Positions 29,338 to 64,000 of a DNA stretch of 64,000 nt are shown here, piece after piece. The DNA comes from Amoebidium appalachense (lineage: Eukaryota; Ichthyosporea), in NCBI GenBank assembly GCA_963693365.1, contig CAVNZM010000010.1, positions 558,001 to 622,000 of the forward strand. The letters run 5' to 3'. Each line of letters opens with the position of its first letter. Position 1 is the first letter of the stretch. The notes under the pieces are model-generated. The model ran no database searches, was not told the origin of the DNA, and saw only the letters and a program-made list of their open reading frames with translations. Both the position numbers and the translations under genes were made by a program.

Positions 29338-31114
29338 TTAGAAAGGAAGGGTTGGGATGGAAAGAAGTGCATCCTTGACCTCTGGATAGTGCCTCCATTT
29401 GGATGCGAGGAAAAGGAAGGTCCGTGCGGGCTGTGGCTGCCGAAATCTTTCGTCTTGGAGTAGCGCAAGTAGGTGGTTCCCCAGTCTCTCAGAGAAAGAG
29501 TGGGTTCGCTTTCGGGGAAAAAACACATAACAACGTCGCGCGCGGTGTCGGCAGGAATGGAGCACGATGAAAACCAATGCAGGAGGGTGTTTTGCAGGGA
29601 GATGTTTCTATCTGCTTCATCCGGTTGGACACCCCAAGGTGACCACCCTGACAGTGAAAAATCGTGCATGAAGAAATTGCACATATATGTGGAGAAAACA
29701 GCCGAGGTCTTTTCGAGCGGTGTGGCTTCGCGTAGCAAGGAAAAGTGATCTCCCCCCGTCGTTCATTCGATTTGCTGCCCATATATATGCACTGACTTCG
29801 GCAGCTGCTTGCAGAGTGGCCCATTTTGAGGTGTCTTTTTCTTGTGAAAGGCAGGTTGCAAGCTTTAGCCTGATATATATGCATCAGGCTAAAGACGGCT
29901 GTGTCTGTGTGCCCAAAACAAAGCGCCGACCTCCCAATATGTTCGAAATCGGCATTAGCCAAACAATAGTTTGTCGACGAAAAACGTGGGCTTGCTGTGC
30001 GCATAGCTTCCATACCACAAACACCCGCAACCAATGTTGTTATTGGGTCACTCATTTTTTGCAGGTTTCGGGCACCCGACGGAAGCAGGAAGGTATTGAA
30101 CATCCTACGTACATGCCTCTGCCTGCACAGATTTTTCCGCTGCAATCATGTCTGCTATGATGTTGACCATAGAGTCACCTATTCCACGCAAAATCTCAAC
30201 AAACGCACTGGCACGCAAGTCCCAATTGCAACCAGCACAGTGCACTTGTGTTGTGAGAAGAGAGCGTGTAACGAAATTTCCTCTATGCGAGTCCCTTCGC
30301 GACGGGCCTCGTCAGCTACACGTGGAAGGCGAGTGACAACGGCGGGCGGAAAGGCAGGAATGCACGAGGTCAAGGAAGGCCAACTGGTCATATTCATCAA
30401 CTCCTCGGGACTAATGTTCAGTCCATCGGCGGCAGTTCGCCAGCTTTCCCTCGTAATGCTGAATACTTCAAGTGCCCTGTTGCCTGAAACTATTTCATCG
30501 CGCCAAAATTCTCTGATGGCTGGAAGCCGAATCTGCTTGCCCAACAGCCTCGGATACTCTACGACAGGGAATCTGAAAGGCCCTTTACCGTTAGGGTGGA
30601 CACGAACGACGTAAAAGCGTGTGTTCTCGAGCACCTCGGTCGAGTCCCATGAGCTCTCGATGGCGTCGCTTGAAATGTCAGGTAACACAGAGAGAAGAAC
30701 GGCATGGCCGTACGCACGCACACAGTGGGAGGCAATTTGCACAGTCAAGGGGGAGAACTCGAACCGCCGTAGAAGGAAACCGACAACCTCACGGTATCCG
30801 AATGAGCCAGTGTCAACACACAGACAGGCAGGGTGCTGGGAGGAGTTGGGTTGGTCACCTGGTGGTTCCTTACCGTATATCCTGGTGAGAAGGGAGAGGA
30901 CTCGTCATTCGTTCAAACAGGGGTGTGCGTTCCAGTAGGAGAGAAGGTCGACCGAGACTCTTTTACGCCAGGCTTGATAGGCAACTGCTGCGAAACGCTT
31001 GCAGGTAAGAGCGAGGCGTGTAAGGATAAGGTCATCACTTTGGCTTGCTAGCGTGAAAATGCGGTCAAGAATTTCGTCTGGAAGGAGCAAAATGGCGGGG
31101 GTGGAGGAGTCCAT
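29338..31114 (-). pseudogene. Broken F-box/ankyrin-like gene, copy C
   Basis: Starts at 31114 with MDSSTPAILLLPDEILDRIF and the F-box core (LALTCKRFAAVAYQAWRKRV). After HPCLNE a codon that is CAA in copy B is TGA (near 30907), but the frame stays open beyond it through the ankyrin-like unit to about 30179. Conserved blocks then appear in other frames: MFNTFLLPSGA near 30100, HIGRSALCFGHTDTAV near 29920, then a shift near 29880, another near 29740, and another near 29500 before the ERLGNHLLALLQDERFRQPQ block. It ends near 29338 at IPTLP, lacking the final IGAT. No introns. It is clearly a decayed paralogue of the 18344-20123 gene, on the opposite strand. Confidence 0.8.
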
Positions 31115-34938
<3,824 letters not shown>

Positions 34939-34943
34939 GTTTG

Positions 34944-35376
34944 TGTTGGAAGTAGAGTCCGCTGTGACTAGGGTCGTCGTGGCGCGCTTGGGCGCTGACC
35001 CGTTTTTTTTTACTGCTTTCAGTGTGTTAACTCCATGACTGAACTCCATGACTTAACTCCATGACTTAACTCCATGACTGAACTCCATGACTGAACTCCA
35101 TGTCTGCACCTGGCAGAGACGTGGCTTATATACCCGTGGGGCAGCAGTCTGGAATGTAATCCGGATGCCAGGTGCTAATCGGATTGGTTACTTTCATTTA
35201 GAGATCTCTGGGACCAGTGAACCAATCGTTTGCAGTCAAAACACAATTGGCAACATTCCTCAACTATGCAGATGTGCATGTGGTGATCGAGTGTCAGCGT
35301 GTGTCTGTGTACACGGAACCAATTGTAAAGCTAACATACACATATTGTGGAGTGAGCGTAAGTCTGCACTCCAACA
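34944..35376 (-). repeat. 3' LTR of the miniature retroelement
   Basis: Contains six 13-bp tandem units (consensus TAACTCCATGACT on the plus strand, about 35028-35105) and, on the element strand, a TATATAA box (35126-35132). Identical to the partner repeat at an offset of 736 bp. Confidence 0.9.
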
Positions 35377-35664
35377 CCCCTACCCAATTGGAGAAGTGTA
35401 CACACCACTAGAGAAGAGAGAGTGAGTGTGGCTACTTGCAGGGTAGACCGGGGTGTGCATTCCACTGTGGTGCTTGCCCCGCCAATGAAGTGGAATACTT
35501 GACGTTGATGTCGCAGGCTGCTGCGGATGGAGTTTGTGGAAGCGAAAGTCTCTACTTCACGGAAATACGCTCGCGGGTGTAGGGTACAGCCTAGAAGTCG
35601 GTTTCTGGGCTCCTCCGTTCAAGGCGTCGTAGGGGACGTGAAGTTAGAGGCCGCGGTGTCGTGT

Positions 35665-35679
35665 CTGGGCCCATAACCC
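35665..35679 (-). promoter_or_regulatory. tRNA primer-binding site of the retroelement
   Basis: The plus strand reads CTGGGCCCATAACCC, identical to the anticodon stem-loop of initiator tRNA-Met including the CAT anticodon. The complementary strand therefore anneals to it, directly next to the 5' LTR. This sets the element's orientation. Confidence 0.75.
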
Positions 35680-36112
35680 TGTTGGAAGTAGAGTCCGCTG
35701 TGACTAGGGTCGTCGTGGCGCGCTTGGGCGCTGACCCGTTTTTTTTTACTGCTTTCAGTGTGTTAACTCCATGACTGAACTCCATGACTTAACTCCATGA
35801 CTTAACTCCATGACTGAACTCCATGACTGAACTCCATGTCTGCACCTGGCAGAGACGTGGCTTATATACCCGTGGGGCAGCAGTCTGGAATGTAATCCGG
35901 ATGCCAGGTGCTAATCGGATTGGTTACTTTCATTTAGAGATCTCTGGGACCAGTGAACCAATCGTTTGCAGTCAAAACACAATTGGCAACATTCCTCAAC
36001 TATGCAGATGTGCATGTGGTGATCGAGTGTCAGCGTGTGTCTGTGTACACGGAACCAATTGTAAAGCTAACATACACATATTGTGGAGTGAGCGTAAGTC
36101 TGCACTCCAACA
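35680..36112 (-). repeat. 5' LTR of the miniature retroelement
   Basis: Same sequence as the 3' LTR. On the element strand its TATATAA (35862-35868) would be the promoter, followed downstream by the 13-bp tandem units. Ends are TG...CA. Confidence 0.9.
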
Positions 36113-36117
36113 GTTTG

Positions 36118-37671
36118 TTATGCCTCACGTGTTATGGGTGGTAATAGATCTGGTATTAACTGTTTATTAGAGACAGCAGTCAGCTGATCTGATCAAATAT
36201 TTTACCCTAGTAAATTGCGTAGCGAATTCGATGAGACAGATTACGTCACTGTGTAATAATACGAGAATCTTATTCCCAAACTCGGTCACTTTGTTTATTA
36301 TGGAGTTTGGTTTGGAGGTCACGTGACCGAGAGTTTGGGTTGACGAAGATGGGGCTGAGCTGTTCCGCAATAATCCCGGAACCAATCAGGTTGCATAAAG
36401 CATGGCGTGATCCAATCAGTTGACATACACTATAGCGCGGTGCTCCATTACAGCTTTTGGTCCAATCAAACTCTGAATCGTATTGAGCATGCGCTGGGGC
36501 AAGCTGTGCCATCATCAAAATGTGAGCCCCGCGGCGGCGAGCGCAGAGTCGTAATATTGCGACTTGAAGTCACGGCAACCTTGACTTTAACTAAGTCAAG
36601 CTATGCCGACTTGACTTATTATTAGAATTGGTGAGAGGAGCTGGTGATTTGTCCTGACTTTCGTTGCGACTTGAGTCTTCAGGTGACTTTTTACTGGCGA
36701 TACACTTACGTATATACCTACATGTGGGCGAGCCTGGGAAAGAAGAGAAACACACGTACCACACACCCACACACCCACCCACACACACCCACCCACACAC
36801 ACACACACAAACAAACAAACACATGTACACAAACAGAGAGAGAGAGAGGGAGAGAGAGGGAGAGAGGGAGAGGGAGAGAGGGAGAGAGGGAGAGAGGGAG
36901 AGGGAGAGAGGGAGAGAGGGAGAGAGGGAGAGAGACTCAGGGGGGGGGGGGGGGGGGGGGGGGGGGAGGGGTGTGTGTGTGTGTGTGTCAAATTGATTCG
37001 ACCGAGTTTGGGCCCACCTCGCTGTGGGTGGAACCCACTAGATCATTTATTCTATCATATCCAACATAATTTTTATCATCATTTTATTAAGTTTCATTAA
37101 TCGGTGGTGGTCCTGGTGGCTGTTGAGGAGCCGGGGGCCTATAAATGGTCACAATCGAGGCTGGGACTCCATTTTATTGATAGCTCCAAATAATCTACAT
37201 CACAATACAGACTCCTGCATGCATTCGTTCACACTTATGTTACACCCCAGCACGTATACGTACACATTTCAAGTCGGTGACAAAAGGTGTTGGCTTGCCG
37301 TTTTGATGTGAGAAGAATAGCTGCAATTTTAGGTGCACACATAAAAAAACCTTTACCACTGCAAAAAGTAATTATAACCAAACAAGTAGGAAAAAGAAAC
37401 GGCAACAGGCCTAGTAGATAGAGAACCAATATGTATCATGTACAGAACCAGCCAGGGAAACAGTTGCCATTTTACACCACAAGTCCAACGATTAACATGG
37501 CTCAACAGTGTGTACATATGGCAACCAATCAAGAAGATGCAATAAAAGGATATAAAAAATCAAATAACAATTCCTAACGTGGATATTTTGATTCATTAGG
37601 CACCCTGCCTGCATAAAATACAAAAGTGAAATTTCCCTTATATGGTTATTAGTTCCACGGCATTCCACCCT
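36118..37671. other. Intergenic between retroelement and Uso1/p115 3' end
   Basis: Unique sequence with several CCAATCA words (36383-36470). A GAGAGAGG-type repeat at 36832-36934 is followed by a G-run at 36940-36966 and (GT)n to 36988. From 37000 to 37671 the sequence is unique and would include the Uso1 3' UTR on the minus strand. TTTATT (AATAAA on the minus strand) occurs near 37171, about 500 bp past the stop, as a weak candidate signal. Confidence 0.5.
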
Positions 37672-57996
<20,325 letters not shown>

Positions 57997-58970
57997 GTTG
58001 AAAAATGTGTTCTTTCAGCACACCCCAAGTTAGTCTGCCTGGTGCTTCCGGCTAGCAGCCTACTTTGCACCTTCTTATAGAAAATGCTAAAAAACAAGGG
58101 GCTTTATAATAAGATATAACATTAGAAAGGCGTGTATGTATACATGTGCCCAGACTTAGCATTGTAGTGGCTGGCCGCACTCACATATATATGCATCGGT
58201 GGCAGGAGTATCCAGGAGCCTGTCCTTTATTAATTAGTCTGCATCAGTTTCGTCATACTTCCTTTCACATAATTTGAAATAGACATATATTACATTAGCG
58301 TTAGCCTACACACATAAGACTATTATGAGGCATCAATCGCCGCCTCAAGCGAGATCATCGGAAAAACCAACATAAACTAAATCAAAAAAAAAAAAAAAGA
58401 TAAAAAATGATAAACTCATTTATGTATGTTCAATCCTTTTTGTTTTGTATTTTGGGGACATATACTGCTATCAACCGCCACTACAGTCTGACAGTACCAG
58501 TGTATTTCATAATTAGTATCGACATCACACAGACTGTGACACAGGCAAATGATACGTGTCGTAACCGCCTCAAGACCGCAATCTACTGCACTCCTCTTGT
58601 TGCTAGGCGATTGTGATTGGCGTAATCTTACCAATTATGAATCCAAGCTCAGCTCCAGGGGTTGTAATTCCCAAAAACGTCATATTTACGATTAAGCCCA
58701 GGGGGTCAAAACGAGTAACGCTGTGAGGTGCTGTATTGGTTTTTCATAGCAGTAAAATAGGCCACCATATTGTATTTTGGTGTGTTTTCATACACCAATG
58801 GGTGTTTTCCCAGGTAAAAGGTGGTCAGGTGTTTATTTTGGCAATCCAGAGTGGAATATGAAGCCCTGAGTGCCTATCGGGATGTGTTATTGGTAAGGGA
58901 ATTTGTAAAATCAACTGAAATGGGTCGTCAAATTTAAAAGAAAAAAGGGGTCTATACGAGTCGTAAATGA

Positions 58971-59043
58971 AATGAATCCCGCAAATACGATTTAAATGAA
59001 TCCCGCCAATACGATTTAAATGAATCCCGCCAATACGATTTAA
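58971..59043 (+). repeat. Three 24-bp tandem units
   Basis: Unit AATGAATCCCGCCAATACG plus ATTTA, repeated three times with one mismatch in the first copy. Confidence 0.85.
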
Positions 59044-60084
59044 AAAAATTTCTTTTGACTGGATTTATTCGACGGAAAGATATGCAAGTATGCACGGCAT
59101 ACTGAGAAGACAAAAATTCTGGCAATACGATAAGTTTAGGGTGAAACGGGTAGCACAGTAAAAACCCCACAACCCCTGCTCAGCTCAGCTCAGAATTTTT
59201 TTTTAATTTTCATTTTTTTTTAGTCAGGGTGACTATGCAGATCTGAGAGGGAAAAAAAAGAGGGGAGATTGGGGGCATAGAAAAAAAAAAAGCTTCTTGT
59301 GACGTGCACCCATGCCAGTACATACACCACCTAAGACTTCAGTGTGCATTTGAGTAGTAGCAAGCAATGGTAGCAAACCGCCGTCAAATATAGCATAGGC
59401 TTGTGTCACACGGCCGGTAGAGTGTTACTATAGAGTCTACAAGTGGAGGCTCCGGGTCCCGACTCCCACACTGCCAAGGTCCCGGTGTGACACTGTAATA
59501 AAATAATACAGAGTTGCTGTATCATAAGATGAATCCAACGGATTCCAACTTTGCTGTGTTCCAGCCAAGGCCTCGTATATACCAACAAGGCCTCCTGTAT
59601 ACCACCAATTTCAACTCAATAATGAGGTGGCCTTGATCATTCATGGTGCGATGATAGAAAATGAGAAGGGTAAATAAGGAACAATCTTCGTGGCGTGCGG
59701 TCACTTGCTCCTGTAATTATTCAACCTGACATCACAAATGTTCAAGGCTGCACAAGCCTTCCATAGTGTCTCAATTCCATACCAAAAAAACAGAGCCGTT
59801 GGGGTTTGATAAATGGAGCTTGTGGCAGCTTGTGGCTACATACCTAGTTTAGGCAACTACACTGTTTTATGAACTGTGGTTAGAGAGTCCCTTCACTGAA
59901 GTTCTATGTATATATGACACAAGTAAAGCACCACAACACGGGAGTGATTAGACCAACTCTCCCTTTCTCCCTCCCTCCCTTTCCAGCCCTTCATTCTAAC
60001 ATATCCGATCCTTGTGGTTATACAGTTATCCTCGCTTGTTCAGAGTGTTTGGCAGCCACTTCCGCCTAGACCAGTGCGATTCAT

Positions 60085-60165
60085 GGGTAATTATAAAGGG
60101 AGGGATGAACACGAACCGGTGGGGACACGCTGGTTCGTGTTCATGGGCTCCCTTTATAATTACCC
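60085..60165. repeat. Inverted repeat (hairpin) with ~33-nt arms
   Basis: Left arm 60085-60117 and right arm 60132-60165 are complementary, with a few mismatches and a one-base offset. The outer part is GGGTAATTATAAAGGGAG and the inner part GAACACGAACC. The loop is about 14 nt. Confidence 0.85.
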
Positions 60166-60769
60166 GTCAGCCTTTCACAACCTGCTTTCGATGACCACTG
60201 CAAACTGACCATGTCACTATCAACGCTGGTTAACGTCGACGATTCATTACACGGAACGTGTTGAATAAGTACACTCTAACAAAAAAAAACTTCATATATG
60301 AATTGAATAGCACCTTCCACAGCAGCCTCTGGCGCAAACGCTTACCAACTGTGTTTGTTTGGTGATGGTTGCAACAAAAACAAGACCAAGAAGAGGTGCT
60401 TGGGGGACAGAAAAACAATCGTCAGACCACGCCTGGCAGTCATTGATCGACCTGTCGGGGGCATCCTGTTATCGGTATTAATTAATTGCTCTGTTGTCCT
60501 GTGCATGTTCCCATTTTTATATTAGCTTTAAGTGCAAATCGCTTGGCCGTTCCTCAGTTCAGGATCTCAAGCACAAAAAACGGGCATCTACGAAATCTTC
60601 AAGAAACTTTGGATAGAATGGATATCGATGGAAAAGGGTTGGCTTTGCATAAATTTTACTTATTGCCTGCTGAGCTACGTATGAGTAGGATGCCTCGCGC
60701 GCCGTGACTCTCACCTGGGAGCTCGTCTGGGACGTCGACTCAAGATTGAGTCAGACTGTCTGACACGGG

Positions 60770-60947
60770 CCGTCTCAAAATATTCTATTTTTATCTTTCT
60801 ATTTGTAGTAACACCCTTACATTTGGTAGCACCAATATCCCCTTCGAACGGCCCAGCACACCACCATGGTACCACAGACCGTCTCGAAAATTCTATTTTT
60901 ATCTTTTTTTTTTAGTAACACCCTTACATTTTGGTAGTATCAATATC
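60770..60947 (+). repeat. Imperfect direct repeat pair (~69 bp)
   Basis: Segments 60770-60839 and 60880-60947 share GTCTC, TTCTATTTTTATCTTT and AGTAACACCCTTACATTT, then GGTAG and CAATATC. The period is about 110 bp. Confidence 0.75.
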
Positions 60948-62159
60948 ATGCGGTGTTCCAGAGGGCCGTGCCTCACTGGCACGCCAGCGCAGGTGTTCCG
61001 GAAGAGGGCCATGGTCAGACATACTTAGGATGGGAGACAATTAGGCAAGAAGGAAAACTTTTCGAGTGACTTGAACTGACTTCTACATATCATATTTTAA
61101 AACAATAAAAAAAGTAGGAATATCCAAACATGACATTGACGCATGCATGATTCAGCACCTTTTGCTCTGATGATTGGGTGGAAGCATTTAGTGCAATGCG
61201 AACGTTCGATTGGCTCGCGCTACTCTTAACTTACGTCAGCAGTGGTTGGATGTGAGTTCACCACCAGGCGAGGACGGTAAATACACGAGAACATCGTAAA
61301 GCGTTATTTTTGATTAGTAAAAAGGTTTATATACATCTTTATCAGTTTTCAGGATTTTGAAACATTATAAGTTTATTTTTTTCTGCCAGTTTGTCGGGCT
61401 AAAGGGCTTTCATGCCGTGCCACCAGGAGGGATCCCCTAACACTTCTAAGTGGGGGGGCGATCGTATGTAGGTACCTGCGCTCCCCGGGAATTTTAGACC
61501 CCGTTTCCAAATGTGTGTAGCAGTATGTAGCTAGTAGCTACGGAATATTGAGCCTCGCTATACCAAAATACCCATATTTCGTGTGAAATTATTGACTTCT
61601 ACTATATGTAGAACCACATGCAATCCTATGTCTGTAACGGAATTTTACGTGGCCTAAAAATGTCGAAAGGGAAAATCGTAAATCCGCTGTACACATACGC
61701 CTCGCCCCACACTTATGAGTTTTGGGGGTTCCTGCTGGGAGTCAGGAAAGCCAATCATGTCGCGTGAATAATTGCCTTTTATCCGTCGGGGAAGTTTGCC
61801 GGTGCGGCACAATCCGTTTTGGGCCAGTTTAGGCCATATGTCAAAATAAAAAAAAACCTGCCTTTTTCATCTCCTCAAAAAACAGCCATATGATCGTTGT
61901 ATGTCATGCTGTTTAATGCTCATTTCCCTACACACGGTGACTTTTTCGAAGTTGGGCCCAGCCGGCATCATCTACATATGCATATTACGTGATAAGAGGA
62001 GTGCAAAGTTTCAAACCAAAACATCTATTCATAGAATAGTGATGATATATCACGGTGTACGATTTTGAATATATTGCGATGGATGCGCTGAATTTTATAT
62101 AACCTTCGTTCAAAATTCAACAAGATATAAGAATTTTTTCAGCCCACACAGTATTCTTG

Positions 62160-62253
62160 TTGAGCATTCTAGTTTTGACTCTTGCAGTTACCTGGTTCTT
62201 CATGCATGCGCCAAGAACCAGGTAACTGCAAGAGTCAAAACTAGAATGTTCAA
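62160..62253. repeat. Near-perfect 41-bp hairpin, 12-nt loop
   Basis: Arms 62160-62200 and 62213-62253 are complementary at all but one position, which is a possible G-U pair. The loop is CATGCATGCGCC. A second short match (ATTCTTG / CAAGAAT) extends the fold beyond a small bulge. Confidence 0.9.
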
Positions 62254-62654
62254 CACGCGCCAAGAATTGCTGCATTAGTTTACCCTCCTCTGGTGTCGGC
62301 GCGCTGTCTGGTTGGAAGCACCGTTTGATGCCATTCGCTGGGTTAAAGTGTGACATCAAACGAAACACTTTCGTTACCCAGTAAGTACTGTACTTTCCAA
62401 AGACGAGCTTTAGTTTCTTCGAAGGCCAAGGGAGATTATCGTTGCTTTAGAGCTTAGGTGTCTTGTAAGGTAGCGTAGTGGTTGTTAGGTTTTCTACCAC
62501 TGCGCCTAAGATTTCGTACGTGTTTACAGGCAGTCCCTTTGTTCCTTTTTTTTTGGTCCACTTCAACTTTCCAACCCACACCATGAACAAGCAATAACCC
62601 ACGCCACACGCCAAATTTTAACCCTTCCCTCCTAGCGAGGGGAAATACATTGCT

Positions 62655-63087
62655 ATGCTGGCGCAACCTTTAGCACGGCAGCTCACAGCGCCACAACAAT
62701 ATGCTGCCTCATCCTCACGTTCGGGTGCCCCCCTCCCAGCAATGGTGTGGGGCGGGGAAAGAGAAGACCACTGGTCTCTCGGCGTTCTTTCGGTTACAGA
62801 AGAGATGAATCGAAAGATCGAGGCTCTGGATCGCCTCGTTGAGCAGGTGGGTGTCTTGAAAAATGACCTATGTGTTTTCTAGTTTTCCTTTTTTTTTGTG
62901 ATGGTTTTGACTTGTGTGCTTCTTTTTCATCCACTTCTTCCTGGGTAGGACATTATTGCTGCTTAACAACACACACACACGCACGCGCTCACACACACAC
63001 ACACACACGCTCACACTCCCAGAGTATACACACGCACGCGAGAATGCGCGGACTAGTGTGCACATACGGACACGCAAACAAGCGCAT

Positions 63088-63131
<44 letters not shown>

Positions 63132-63199
63132 GACCTACCAGTTTGTTTGTTTTTTTGCCCCGTATGCAGACTACCCAGGAATACACGAACACGCTCTGA
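62655..63199 (+). CDS. Possible small two-exon coiled-coil protein
   Basis: Exon 62655-62846 (64 codons, ATG start) ends CAG before GTGGGT. A good acceptor (pyrimidine-rich, TATGCAG) at 63169 opens a second exon, 63170-63199, ending in TGA. The product is 73 aa. Its first 35 residues are low-complexity, followed by an amphipathic helix (SVTEEMNRKIEALDRLVEQ-TTQEYTNTL). No family was recognised. The intron has (CA)n at 62972-63128, like the confident genes. It may be one end of a longer or alternative transcript. Confidence 0.4.
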
Positions 63200-64000
63200 C
63201 GTGCACAACACCACATACAGAAACAGGTGCAAACGGAAACACACATCCAACACCTACCAGGATATGTATACATGTCGGCACTCACTGCTGAGCACAACGA
63301 CACCGTATCACTTGGAACTCTTTTTGCTCTTGCGCACGACTGTACACTTCACGTGCATGCATAGCTTATGCACACACACTTGAGCATACACAGGCATACA
63401 GAACAGATGGGAATCGTCCACTCAATCTGAAAACGAGACTGCAGAGAGGCACATCTTGTGTATACAGAAAGTAGTTTTTTCTTTTTTTTTCATGGTGAGC
63501 ATTCACTCTCCAACATGCGCACACACAAAGACAATATCACGTGCGGCATAGCAGCACAGACAAACGCACGTCAGCACAAACGACGTCCCAACACACCCTT
63601 TACTAGCAGCACCTGCTTTTGCCCAGGATCTTTCAAAACATGTGCTCGTAGGGCAAAGGGCAGAAGACACGAATGTGAATTCGCGCACTGAAGAAGTGGG
63701 CAAGAATAGAGGGAAATGTGTAGAGCTGAGGGGCATGGGCAGTAACGGAATCACGGGGTAGGGGGGAGGGAGATTGGGGACGGGGGAGGGAGGGAGCAGC
63801 AGGGAGGGGGAGGGGAGGGGAGTTGGGCGGGGGGAGAGGGGGGGGGGGAGAAGAATAGAAGGATAAGGGGGGAGGGGGGGGGACTGCAAAGGTATTGTGC
63901 TAGTTTGGTTTTGACAACGCATCAGTCTCTCACTTATCGTGGTGATGGGTAGGCAAAGGGACTTCACGGGGATGAGAGGCGGCAGGCAGAGGGAAGCATA
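63200..64000. other. Non-coding right edge
   Basis: Unique sequence to about 63740, then G-rich purine sequence at 63755-63890 with short G-runs. No gene was recognised. Confidence 0.5.

Larger units (their letters stand above)
34944..36112 (-). mobile_element. Miniature copia-like LTR retroelement (TRIM type), complete
   Basis: Two 433-bp direct repeats (34944-35376 and 35680-36112), identical as far as I can read, flank 303 bp of non-coding interior. Each repeat begins TGTTGGA and ends TCCAACA, the canonical inverted TG...CA ends. GTTTG lies immediately outside both ends (34939-34943 and 36113-36117), a 5-bp target duplication. In minus-strand orientation the sequence directly after the 5' LTR is GGGTTATGGGCCCAG, complementary to the anticodon arm of eukaryotic initiator tRNA-Met. 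Internal-tRNA priming of this kind is known for copia. A G-rich stretch (GGGTAGGGG) abuts the other LTR as a possible polypurine tract. There is no gag or pol, so it must be mobilised in trans. Confidence 0.9.
57997..62654. other. Intergenic, mostly unique sequence
   Basis: Upstream region of Uso1 and the quietest part of the window. It has few homopolymers and no confident gene. It contains the short repeats and two hairpins listed separately. Small frames (for example 58407-58616 and 62117-62368) show no recognisable domain, and one of them overlaps a hairpin. Confidence 0.6.

Overview
The window is eukaryotic nuclear DNA. It has multi-exon genes with GT-AG and GC-AG introns, a cytoplasmic vesicle-tethering factor, F-box genes, an LTR retroelement with a tRNA primer site, and no bacterial-style gene packing. 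The most striking feature is the non-coding DNA, which is saturated with G or C homopolymers (up to about 58 nt), (GT)n/(CA)n, (GA)n/(CT)n and CG-rich dinucleotide tracts. I cannot place the organism. The Uso1/p115 protein shows blocks shared with plants, animals and amoebae, and the long low-complexity introns fit a large-genome protist or early-branching animal better than a fungus. Most very long apparent reading frames (Pro-, Cys-Val-, His-Thr- or Gly-rich) are translations of these repeats and were ignored.

Layout. At 488-1642 (-) lies an intron-less bHLH-leucine-zipper transcription factor. At 4989-6747 (-) is a broken copy of an intron-less F-box/ankyrin-like gene. Its best-preserved relative is at 18344-20123 (+), with one frameshift, and a third broken copy is at 29338-31114 (-). 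Between them, at 7385-15263 (+), a six-exon gene encodes about 1540 aa: a zinc-binding DUF6729-like N terminus, a transposase-like core and a DEDDy 3'-5' exonuclease nested inside that core. This is the most unusual gene here. At 20-29 kb the sequence is repeat-dominated and includes a duplicated ~500-bp array carrying about 35 CACGTG boxes. At 34944-36112 (-) is a complete, recently inserted, miniature copia-like LTR element with identical LTRs, a 5-bp target duplication and a primer site matching the anticodon arm of initiator tRNA-Met.

From 57996 down to 37672 (-) I could reconstruct a complete Uso1/p115 gene of 22 exons. All splice phases are compatible and the product is 790 aa, with a full armadillo-like head, a very short coiled coil and an acidic tail. 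Its introns are almost entirely microsatellite and homopolymer, often touching the splice sites. They also hold a reverse transcriptase fragment, degenerate tandem copies of exon 9, a 132-bp duplication of the end of exon 16, and copies of a short dispersed repeat that abuts a C/G homopolymer. The right end (58-64 kb) is mostly unique non-coding sequence with two strong hairpins and one possible small two-exon gene at 62655-63199 (+).

The genes do not form an operon-like unit. The bHLH-ZIP protein is of the class that binds CACGTG, and a CACGTG array lies 22 kb away. The F-box copies and the transposase-like gene suggest that this locus accumulates duplicated or mobile sequences.
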